Shown here: positions 1 to 4,849 of the stretch, one piece after another
Numbering within the stretch: position 1 is the first letter of the stretch
Layout of the letters: each line of letters begins with the position of its first letter
Assembly (NCBI GenBank): GCA_005792225.1
Contig: SXSP01000021.1
Coordinates: 1 to 5,979 of the forward strand
Length of the DNA: 5,979 nucleotides
Direction of reading: 5' to 3'
Origin: Bdellovibrionales bacterium
GTDB taxonomy: Bacteria > Bdellovibrionota > Bdellovibrionia > Bdellovibrionales > JAMPXM01
Notes under the pieces: generated by a model
Database searches by the model: none
Seen by the model: only the letters and a program-made list of their open reading frames with translations
What the model was told of the DNA's origin: nothing
Translations under genes and position numbers: made by a program

Positions 1-15
1 GGTTGGAGTTTAAGC

Positions 16-141
16 CTAGACGGCGCGAGTGGGCACCGCGTATCGGACTTTCCACACGCCATTCACCATCGCGGAAAGCTTCGTACCCTCAAATCTCAGC
101 CGAGTCCGAATCGTTGGATTCTCGAGATTCATCTTTTTCAT
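16..141 (-). CDS. Possible 41-residue small protein, unrecognised (weak)
   Basis: This short open frame starts at an ATG (139-141), reads M-K-K-M-N-L-E-N-P and ends at a TAG (16-18). It is basic, with Arg and Lys throughout and a W-K-V-R-Y stretch near the end. It follows the terminator of the upstream coiled-coil gene on the same strand. I see no clear Shine-Dalgarno; the bases before the ATG form a 12-bp palindrome instead. I recognise no family, and so short an open frame can arise by chance. It may equally be non-coding. The rest of bases 1-181 shows nothing else I can support on either strand. Confidence 0.2.
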   Translation of the reverse strand: MKKMNLENPTIRTRLRFEGTKLSAMVNGVWKVRYAVPTRAV

Positions 142-145
142 CCGT

Positions 146-157
146 CGAGAGCTCTCG
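146..157. repeat. 12-bp perfect palindrome
   Basis: The sequence CGAGAGCTCTCG is its own reverse complement. It lies 5-16 bases upstream of the weak small ORF start on the minus strand, and 25 bases beyond the terminator of the coiled-coil gene. It could be an operator, a short RNA hairpin or chance; only one copy is seen. Confidence 0.35.
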
Positions 158-181
158 GTGCGTTTCACGAAGACTTGCTTT

Positions 182-218
182 AAAAGAAAAACGGGAACTC
201 CTTTTCGGAAGTTCCCGT
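182..218 (-). terminator. Rho-independent terminator of the coiled-coil gene
   Basis: On the minus strand a perfect 9-bp stem (ACGGGAACT at 210-218 and AGTTCCCGT at 191-199, loop of 10) is followed directly by the T-rich run TTTTCTTTT (182-190). It begins 27 bases after the TAA stop of the minus-strand gene at 245-922, the expected place for an intrinsic terminator. On the plus strand no T-tract follows the stem, so it should act in one direction only. Confidence 0.88.
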
Positions 219-244
219 TCGTAAGCGCGAATTTTAAGCTTGAA

Positions 245-922
245 TTAGTTGCGGCTTAAACGGCGTTCCGCGCGAGCCGACTCAGACTTGAGACGACGAT
301 TTTCTTTAGACAAGCGGGCTTGCTTCTCGCGAAGTGCCTTCATGCGCTTCTGCTCGCGCTCGATCTGCGCCTGGTACTTTTTCACCTGACGAGTCAGGGA
401 GTTGTTCTCGCGAGTGAGCTCGCGAATTGAATCCTGACGTTCACGAGTCGCCTCGCGAGCGGCTTGAGCTTTTTGCTCGAAGCTCTTCGCCGACTCGAGG
501 AGCTTCAGGCGCTTGGCTTCTTCGCGCTTCTGCTCTTTTTCGGCCTGCGACAGGCGGCGTTTCGCATCGACGCTCTGAGCTTTATAGAGATCAAGCTTCT
601 TATGAGCGAGAGCTGCTTTCTTGCGCGAGTATTCGGCGCCCGACTTCAAGCCGCGAACTTGTTTTTCGAGGTCTTTGATCTCGGCTTTCAAGTTCTCCGA
701 CTCGCGGTGAGTTTGACGAGCGACTTCTTCGTTCGCGAGGAGTTCGGCTTCGTTGATGTTTCCATCCATCGAAGTCTGTTCCATGCTGTCGTCGAGTTTG
801 CCGAAGTCTTCATCCTTCAATGTGCTTGTAATAAACGGCGCGCCTGAATCTTCCGCTTTCGCCGATTGAACGCCAACCGCCATCACGGCCGCCAATAAGA
901 ATACGAGTGCAGATGTCTTCAC
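245..922 (-). CDS. Exported coiled-coil protein of unknown function
   Basis: This 225-residue protein opens with a clean Sec signal peptide: M-K-T, a hydrophobic stretch at about 5-18, and likely cleavage after A-K-A at residue 23. The mature part is acidic to about residue 65. From about 65 to the C-terminus it is almost continuous charged helix rich in Lys, Arg, Glu, Ala and Gln with heptad-spaced Leu, typical of a long coiled coil; the last 30 residues are strongly basic. No cysteine, catalytic motif, lipobox or second membrane segment is visible. The GTG start is fixed by an in-frame TAA directly before it and by GGAGG (932-936) nine bases upstream. It is transcribed alone, between a divergent promoter region and its own terminator. 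By analogy with other exported coiled coils it may scaffold or span the periplasm, but I recognise no named family. I am confident in the gene, not in a role. Confidence 0.9.
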   Translation of the reverse strand: MKTSALVFLLAAVMAVGVQSAKAEDSGAPFITSTLKDEDFGKLDDSMEQTSMDGNINEAELLANEEVARQTHRESENLKAEIKDLEKQVRGLKSGAEYSRKKAALAHKKLDLYKAQSVDAKRRLSQAEKEQKREEAKRLKLLESAKSFEQKAQAAREATRERQDSIRELTRENNSLTRQVKKYQAQIEREQKRMKALREKQARLSKENRRLKSESARAERRLSRN

Positions 923-931
923 TTACCACCA

Positions 932-936
932 CCTCC
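932..936 (-). promoter_or_regulatory. Shine-Dalgarno GGAGG of the coiled-coil gene
   Basis: GGAGG on the minus strand lies nine bases before the GTG start at 922. It decides this start, since an in-frame stop sits immediately upstream of the GTG. Its first two bases belong to the inverted repeat at 935-949. Confidence 0.75.
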
Positions 937-949
937 GCCGACTCGGCGG
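935..949 (-). repeat. Inverted repeat overlapping the ribosome site
   Basis: The 7-base arms CCGCCGA and TCGGCGG flank a single central base. In RNA the realistic fold is a 5-bp GC stem (CCGCC/GGCGG) with a 5-base loop. It lies just upstream of the coiled-coil gene and shares two bases with its Shine-Dalgarno, so it could tune ribosome access or be an operator at the DNA level. Function is inferred from position only. Confidence 0.45.
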
Positions 950-1053
950 TCATTAAAGTCTAGTCACCCCGAACCATGAGCAATCCATATACCGGGGGCG
1001 GCGGATGGCTATCGTCGATCTGGTCTTCGACGAGGCTGAATTATTTTCGAAGG

Positions 1054-1089
1054 AGGGGACGTATTTGGCGCACCGGGAAGACGTCCCCT
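1054..1089. repeat. 9-bp inverted repeat in the divergent spacer
   Basis: AGGGGACGT (1054-1062) and ACGTCCCCT (1081-1089) are perfect inverted copies separated by 18 bases. They lie between two divergent genes, 65 bases before the start of the zinc-ribbon gene. There is no T-tract, so a terminator is unlikely; the arm spacing suits a dimeric regulator site. The rest of the spacer (923-1153) shows no gene and no convincing promoter hexamers. Confidence 0.4.
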
Positions 1090-1153
1090 GAACTGACGTC
1101 TAGCCTGATCGATTCGCGTTCACCCTGGAGGAAGGCGGGCGTACGCTTAAAGG

Positions 1154-1492
1154 ATGAAGACAGCTTCCGAAGTTTGCCCCTGCTGCGGTCATCTCTCCGC
1201 TAAACAAAAGTGCGCGACCTGTTCGTGGCAGAACGATGGCCACGATAATCCGACGGCTTATCAGTATAGTGCACGGAACAAAACGAACCTGAATTTCGCG
1301 CGGTACCGATATCTCACGAGCGCTCAACCGACGGCGAGTGAACGTATTTTTCGATTGGATGAGAGCGGTGGATTTATCGAGGAATATAACTCGAAGGGAA
1401 AGAAGATCTACTCAGGTCCCATACCGTTCGTTACGTACGATGATCTCGGTGGGCATCAGGTGGCGGCGATTCCGATCCGGCTCAAGCGCTGA
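1154..1492 (+). CDS. CPCC-type zinc-ribbon protein
   Basis: This 112-residue soluble protein carries four metal-ligand-type cysteines near its N-terminus: C8-P-C10-C11 and C20-x2-C23, followed by a W-Q-N-D-G-H-D stretch. This is the layout of the small cysteine-rich CPCC family (Pfam Cys_rich_CPCC), including the later N-L-x-F-A-R element at residues 45-50. About 60 further residues (55-112) go beyond the usual small domain and end in Arg-Lys-Arg. Zinc binding is the family expectation; the biological role is not known to me. No signal or membrane segment is present. An in-frame TAA at 1148-1150 leaves the ATG at 1154 as the first start, although AAAGG abuts it and a better GGAGGAAGG (1127-1135) lies 18 bases away. 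It converges on the PilZ gene with three bases between the stop codons. Confidence 0.82.
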   Translation: MKTASEVCPCCGHLSAKQKCATCSWQNDGHDNPTAYQYSARNKTNLNFARYRYLTSAQPTASERIFRLDESGGFIEEYNSKGKKIYSGPIPFVTYDDLGGHQVAAIPIRLKR

Positions 1493-1495
1493 GGC

Positions 1496-2089
1496 TCACT
1501 TCCGTTTCGGGATGTGGTTGTAGTAATCCCAATCCCACTGCTTCGGATAGGTCTTGCCCCACGTCTTCAGTGGTTTTCCTTGATATGCATCCGAATTGAA
1601 ATGGATGTAAGCGAACGTTCCGCCGAGGACGAGGGCGCCGGTCATCGCGATCATGAGGCCTTGGCGGTGATCTTGAAACCAAACTCCAAATTTGGTGAGC
1701 GACTTCGAGAAGCTCGGCATGCGGAGATAGCGACGATATTCGTTGATCGCCGCTTGAAGCGCGCGCAGCTGCGACTCTTGAAAGCCGATGAATGAAACGG
1801 CGAATTCGTAATCGCTGATTTTGCGAACGACGGTCGCGCGTCCTTTGACTTCAATGCTCGTGCCGGGAAGAGAGAACTGAACTTCAAGGGAATCTCCGAC
1901 TTTTGTCTTGGCCGGGAAGCGTGAGATGAGACGCATCCCACTCGTCGAAATATCTCCGAATTGAGCGGCGAACCCCTTGGTCTTCACTCCCTGAGCGGCG
2001 TAACGAACGTAGTTGCGATCACTTGGGTGACTCTGGATTCGCATGTCGCGAGGAAGATAGCTTCTTGAGCGTACTGCTGAAACAGCCAT
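1496..2089 (-). CDS. Membrane-anchored PilZ-domain c-di-GMP receptor
   Basis: This 197-residue protein has a PilZ domain at about residues 24-122. Both c-di-GMP-binding signatures are intact: R25-x3-R29 and D46-x-S48-x2-G51. After the beta-barrel come a helix (about 104-123), a basic linker and one hydrophobic segment (about 144-162). The C-terminal 35 residues are rich in Trp and Tyr (W177, W185, W187, Y189, Y190). The N-terminus has no export signal, so the PilZ domain should be cytoplasmic and the aromatic tail periplasmic. PilZ proteins pass c-di-GMP levels to partners such as motility, secretion or polysaccharide machines; the partner cannot be told from this window. The ATG at 2089 has GGAGG (2095-2099) five bases upstream, which fixes the start. 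The gene stands alone, with a divergent spacer upstream. Confidence 0.9.
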   Translation of the reverse strand: MAVSAVRSRSYLPRDMRIQSHPSDRNYVRYAAQGVKTKGFAAQFGDISTSGMRLISRFPAKTKVGDSLEVQFSLPGTSIEVKGRATVVRKISDYEFAVSFIGFQESQLRALQAAINEYRRYLRMPSFSKSLTKFGVWFQDHRQGLMIAMTGALVLGGTFAYIHFNSDAYQGKPLKTWGKTYPKQWDWDYYNHIPKRK

Positions 2090-2140
2090 AAGTCCCTCCG
2101 TTCATCCGTTAGTGAGGAGTAACTGCAAGCGTGCGGCCAA

Positions 2141-2168
2141 CATGCGCATGCAGGTCTCGAAACGAGAC
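2141..2168. repeat. Paired palindromes in the pilZ/GNAT spacer
   Basis: CATGCGCATG (2141-2150) is a perfect 10-bp palindrome. Three bases on, GTCTCG-AAA-CGAGAC (2154-2168) is a 6-bp inverted repeat with a 3-base centre. Both lie 50-80 bases upstream of the PilZ gene start, where an operator could sit. Nothing else in the 2090-2297 spacer looks coding, and no clear sigma-70 hexamer pair was found. Function is a guess from position. Confidence 0.35.
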
Positions 2169-2360
2169 ACTCAGTTCGAAATCACGTGCCTGCCGCTGAC
2201 TTGTTTTGAAACCGTTAAGGCATTCTCCGAAATTCTGTCGGCGAGTTGGCCATCTCATTTCGCGAATCGAAGGTAACCACCGGCCGCCATTCGGGAATTG
2301 ATCGAAAACTCGTTCATGACCGGTGTCGACAGAGTCTACGGGGTGAATTACCATTTTGAG

Positions 2361-2894
2361 ATGCAAATCTCCGAAGTCGGTCCCGAACATGAATCCGCAT
2401 TTCTCACGATGGTCGAGGACTACGCGAAGAATGATCCCGCGAATTGTGCGGCGCTGTACCAAAGAAAATGGAACACGAAGGAGTTCGCAAAATTCGTGAA
2501 GGACTGCGAGAAACAGAAGGTCGATTGGCGACCGAAAGCCAAGCAAACATCAATTACTCGGTACGTTATGCTGGGGAAATCAGGAGAGATCCTCGCAAAC
2601 GGAGTGATGAGCTTCCCGCTTGATGCGACGACCGAAGTCGATGGTGGGAACTTGTTCTGCGACGTTCCGCCGTCGCTGCGCCGCAAGGGGTACGGGAGCT
2701 ATTGCCTTGCCTTGATGCTTTTTGAGGCAGTAAGAGCAGGGTTGCGAAGGGTTCTCGTCACCTGCATCGAGTCCGACACCGCCGCCCGCCGCATGATTGA
2801 AAAGAACCGGGGAGTCCTCCAGGACATTGTCGAATCGACAGATCCCCGTCGAAAAGGCCAGTCGATCGCTCGTTACTGGATCTCGTTTTCGTAA
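2361..2894 (+). CDS. GNAT-family N-acetyltransferase
   Basis: From the ATG at 2361 this is a 177-residue cytoplasmic enzyme. The beginning (M-Q-I-S-E-V-G-P-E) matches the first strand of a GNAT fold. The acetyl-CoA pyrophosphate loop R-R-K-G-Y-G lies at residues 107-112, after the usual V-P-P-S-L strand end. The following helix, the V-L-V-T-C strand (131-135) and I-E-K-N (146-149) complete the core. The family moves an acetyl group from acetyl-CoA to an amine; the closest type I recognise is the predicted-acetyltransferase group COG3981, with unknown substrate. The usual E-K-N-G-G is E-K-N-R-G here. The frame is open upstream, with alternative starts TTG 2298, ATG 2316 and GTG 2343, none with a good Shine-Dalgarno. 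I chose 2361 on domain fit. It lies 41 bases before rlpA and may share its transcript. Confidence 0.85.
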   Translation: MQISEVGPEHESAFLTMVEDYAKNDPANCAALYQRKWNTKEFAKFVKDCEKQKVDWRPKAKQTSITRYVMLGKSGEILANGVMSFPLDATTEVDGGNLFCDVPPSLRRKGYGSYCLALMLFEAVRAGLRRVLVTCIESDTAARRMIEKNRGVLQDIVESTDPRRKGQSIARYWISFS

Positions 2895-2908
2895 TCGATC
2901 TCAAAAAC

Positions 2909-2935
2909 GAGCGCGAAGAATCCGATAAAGCGCTC
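2909..2935 (+). repeat. Inverted repeat abutting the rlpA start codon
   Basis: GAGCGC (2909-2914) and GCGCTC (2930-2935) can form a 6-bp GC-rich stem with a 15-base loop, ending on the base before the rlpA ATG. The spacer has no good Shine-Dalgarno outside this structure, so the fold would cover the ribosome entry region. This is suggestive only. Confidence 0.35.
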
Positions 2936-3325
2936 ATGATGCTACAACGTCTCGTTAACAAAGTGCTCGTTCTCGCCATCGCAGGTCTCGCGCTTGCGTC
3001 GTGCTCGAACTTGTCCACCAAAGTTGAACGAACCGTTTTTGAAAAGGGCAAGGCATCCTGGTACGGCAAGCGCTTTCATGGCCGCCCCACCGCGAGCGGT
3101 GAAATCTTCGACGCGCGTAAATTGACGGCGGCGCACCCCACGCTTCCGTTCGGTACTCTCGTTGAAGTTCGTAGTCTGACCAGTGGCAAATCCGTCGTGG
3201 TGCGAATTAATGATCGTGGTCCCTTCTCCAACAAACGTATCATCGACCTTTCTCACGAGGCAGCCGTGCGCCTAGGCATGGTGCAAAAGGGTGAGGATCA
3301 GGTCGAAGTTCTCGTCGGCCAATAA
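2936..3325 (+). CDS. rlpA: RlpA-family septal lytic-transglycosylase-like lipoprotein
   Basis: This 129-residue protein has a short signal peptide ending in the lipobox L20-A-S-C23, so it should be lipidated and held in the envelope. Residues 38-127 are a double-psi beta-barrel with all RlpA hallmarks: G-x-A-S-W-Y-G (38-44), T-A-S-G-E (52-56), T-A-A-H (64-67), L-P-F-G-T (70-74) and R-I-N-D-R-G-P-F (90-97). E56, H67 and D93 are spaced 11 and 26 residues apart, as are E120, H131 and D157 of Pseudomonas aeruginosa RlpA. The enzyme there cleaves glycan strands stripped of stem peptides at the septum. This version has no C-terminal SPOR domain, so septal targeting by denuded glycan must differ or be absent. 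Two ATGs in tandem (2936, 2939) could both start it. The stop codon falls in a tandem repeat. Confidence 0.9.
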   Translation: MMLQRLVNKVLVLAIAGLALASCSNLSTKVERTVFEKGKASWYGKRFHGRPTASGEIFDARKLTAAHPTLPFGTLVEVRSLTSGKSVVVRINDRGPFSNKRIIDLSHEAAVRLGMVQKGEDQVEVLVGQ

Positions 3326-3368
3326 ACGTCGGCCAGTAACCGTCGGCCAATAACCGTCGGCCAGTCAG
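3313..3368 (+). repeat. Four tandem 14-bp repeats spanning the rlpA stop codon
   Basis: Four head-to-tail units of exactly 14 bp start at 3313, 3327, 3341 and 3355, with consensus CGTCGGCCARTAAC. The first unit encodes the last residues V-G-Q and the TAA stop of rlpA. Units 2 and 3 repeat the same V-G-Q-stop text in the other two frames, because 14 is not a multiple of three. Unit 4 has lost the TAA (GTCAG). Slippage or recent duplication of the gene's tail is the simplest origin. GGCC in each unit is self-complementary, but no strong terminator hairpin with a T-run forms. Confidence 0.9.
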
Positions 3369-3431
3369 CGAACCAGTTGCTTAGTTTTCTTTATTTGTCG
3401 CGCTCCTGGACCTCCGGCATAAACGAGATTC

Positions 3432-4160
3432 ATGAGAAATCCACTGTCGTTTCTTCTCGTTTCCGCTTGCTTCTCATTGCTGACCGCTTTGTTTCTCTCG
3501 AGTGCGCAGGCTCTTGCCGACGCATCGGTTGAGGGATCAAAGCGGCCTTACCGTGAGGGAATGAGTGCCGCTGTCATTCCAATTTGGCAGGGAACTTCAG
3601 CTCAACTCATGGATGCATTCACGACCGCGCGAGACGAACGCATCTACCGTGATCCCGCGCACCCGGGTGCCCGCCGCGCTCCTTGGCTCTTTGCGCGTAA
3701 CGGGTGTTTCGCTCGCGCCGCCCATGTCGTGCACAGCCTTCAAAAAAGGGGATGGCAGCGGCCCGGAAAAGTGTTCGCGTTCGGACCCTGGGCTTCGATG
3801 CGTCTTCGCACACCGTATGATGAGGAAGGAGTCGTTTGGTGGAGCTTTCACGTTGCGTCTGCGTTTCGCACGCCGGGGAATCGCATTCTGATTTTCGACG
3901 CATCCGTTGAAACCTCAAGGCCCATTCCGCTTGAGGACTGGATCTCGCGGATCGCGCCTTCTCCTGAGCGGTTGAGCATCAGCTTCTGTGATGCGAATGC
4001 CTACGTTCCCGAAAACACCTGCATCGGCGGCAGCCAAGATCAGGCCGCTCCCATGATGTCGCATATGGCGGGTTTTTTAACGGAAGAATGGAATGCGATC
4101 ACGAAGGCTGGTCACGACCCAGAAGCGGTTCTCCTGAATTCCGCACTCACCCCGTTCTGA
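3432..4160 (+). CDS. Secreted protein-glutaminase-like deamidase
   Basis: This 242-residue protein has a Sec signal (hydrophobic 6-28, likely cleavage after A-L-A at 29). The mature part matches the protein-glutaminase fold: R67-D-E-R then P-W-L-F-A-R-N-G-C92-F-A-R-A, then K-V-F-A-F-G (113-118), W-W-S-F-H140-V-A and I-L-I-F-D156. C92, H140 and D156 sit in the order of the catalytic triad of Chryseobacterium protein-glutaminase, which converts protein-bound glutamine to glutamate. C186 and C197 could form a disulfide, as expected outside the cytoplasm. It lacks the long inhibitory pro-region of that enzyme; only some 50-60 residues precede the catalytic core. Substrate is unknown: host or prey proteins, or its own envelope, are all possible. 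A papain-like or transglutaminase-type activity is the main alternative. Only a weak GAG lies before the ATG. Its 3' end overlaps the opposing gene by 14 bp. Confidence 0.85.
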   Translation: MRNPLSFLLVSACFSLLTALFLSSAQALADASVEGSKRPYREGMSAAVIPIWQGTSAQLMDAFTTARDERIYRDPAHPGARRAPWLFARNGCFARAAHVVHSLQKRGWQRPGKVFAFGPWASMRLRTPYDEEGVVWWSFHVASAFRTPGNRILIFDASVETSRPIPLEDWISRIAPSPERLSISFCDANAYVPENTCIGGSQDQAAPMMSHMAGFLTEEWNAITKAGHDPEAVLLNSALTPF

Positions 4161-4635
4161 ATCCAAGCACCACATAGAGAGCGTAGAGAAGGCCGAAGTG
4201 CGCGAACACGAAGGCCCAAAATTTTGTATATTCCCAGCGTCCCATCGCCCGCAGGGCCTTGAGTTTCGCTTGCAGAGCTTCTTTTTCAGGATCACCGGGG
4301 CGCCCAAAAAGATCAGCGCCAATTTCCAAGGCCATGTTACCGGCCGAAACACCCCAGACGGTGCCCGTCGCGTGTCCCAGAACCGTGCTGCCAAGTTTTT
4401 TCGCGTGACCGGCCCAGGCGGGAGTCGCAAACGATTTATTGAACCGCTCTTGATACTCGTTCTCGGCCTTTTTGATTTCGCGGGCTTGTTTTCTAGCAAA
4501 CAACCGAAGTTTACCCTTGGCGATCATGATGACAGTGAGAGAGTAGGCGATGATGGCGAGCTCAAAAAACTCGGGCGGAAGAAACCCAACATTCATCAAG
4601 AGGGCGAGGATGACGCTCGTACCGAGAAAATACAC
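4147..4635 (-). CDS. Small integral membrane protein, unknown function
   Basis: From the GTG at 4635 this is a 162-residue protein. Two hydrophobic segments near the N-terminus (about 2-19 and 23-39) are joined by a short P-P-E turn. A basic helical stretch (about 40-70), a Gly/Ala-rich weakly hydrophobic middle (82-111) and a charged helix follow. One last membrane segment (about 139-158) ends near the C-terminus. I recognise no family. The GTG has AGGAG seven bases upstream (4643-4647), while the earlier in-frame ATG at 4656 has no comparable site and would place that AGGAG inside codons 3-4; the GTG is therefore the likelier start. The last 14 bases overlap the end of the convergent deamidase gene, and no terminator separates them. 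Nothing suggests an immunity role beyond adjacency. Confidence 0.8.
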   Translation of the reverse strand: MYFLGTSVILALLMNVGFLPPEFFELAIIAYSLTVIMIAKGKLRLFARKQAREIKKAENEYQERFNKSFATPAWAGHAKKLGSTVLGHATGTVWGVSAGNMALEIGADLFGRPGDPEKEALQAKLKALRAMGRWEYTKFWAFVFAHFGLLYALYVVLGFRTG

Positions 4636-4642
4636 GCGAGAA

Positions 4643-4647
4643 CTCCT
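4643..4647 (-). promoter_or_regulatory. Shine-Dalgarno AGGAG deciding the GTG start at 4635
   Basis: AGGAG, within GGGGAAGGAG on the minus strand, lies seven bases before GTG 4635. It argues for that start over the ATG 21 bases upstream, which has only a weak purine stretch before it. Confidence 0.6.
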
Positions 4648-4849
4648 TCCCCTCATTCTTCGGCTTTCGGCGGCCCGGCCTTTCGTCAGGTCCCGTTAAT
4701 TCGCGAGCCGGTAGCGACTGTTACAAAGAAAGACATGAGTTGGCTTTTAAGTGCCCAACGTGTTGACTGCCTGCGATCTAGACCCCGACCATTTTGTCGA
4801 AGGCACGTTTACAGGCTGCCGTTATTCTGAAGTTATGGGCGGCAGAATC

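Noticed and set aside
3..224. A 73-codon plus-strand frame at the left edge
   Set aside because: It is Ser/Arg-rich with no ribosome site and runs through the terminator hairpin of the opposite-strand gene; it looks like a chance frame.
327..738. Five TCGCGA hexamers within about 410 bases
   Set aside because: All fall inside the coiled-coil gene, where repeated Arg-Glu codon pairs with CGC and GAG produce the hexamer; codon use explains it without a regulatory role.
2109..2546. A 145-codon minus-strand frame ending 20 bases before the PilZ gene start
   Set aside because: Most of it is antisense to the GNAT gene, whose protein matches a known fold. The non-overlapping part (about 49 codons) has no ribosome site and no recognisable motif.
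3394..3431. TTGTCG and CATAAA with a 17-base spacer before the deamidase gene
   Set aside because: The hexamers match consensus at only 3 and 4 of 6 positions and would put the transcript start about two bases before the ATG; too weak to list.
4198..4830. A 210-codon plus-strand frame
   Set aside because: It is antisense to the membrane-protein gene; the translation is low-complexity and basic without hydrophobic or domain pattern, whereas the minus-strand frame has proper membrane segments and a good ribosome site.
4763..4834. TTGACT (4763-4768) and TTTACA (4808-4813) as -35 boxes for the last gene
   Set aside because: No acceptable -10 hexamer lies 16-18 bases downstream of either, so a promoter call would be unsupported.
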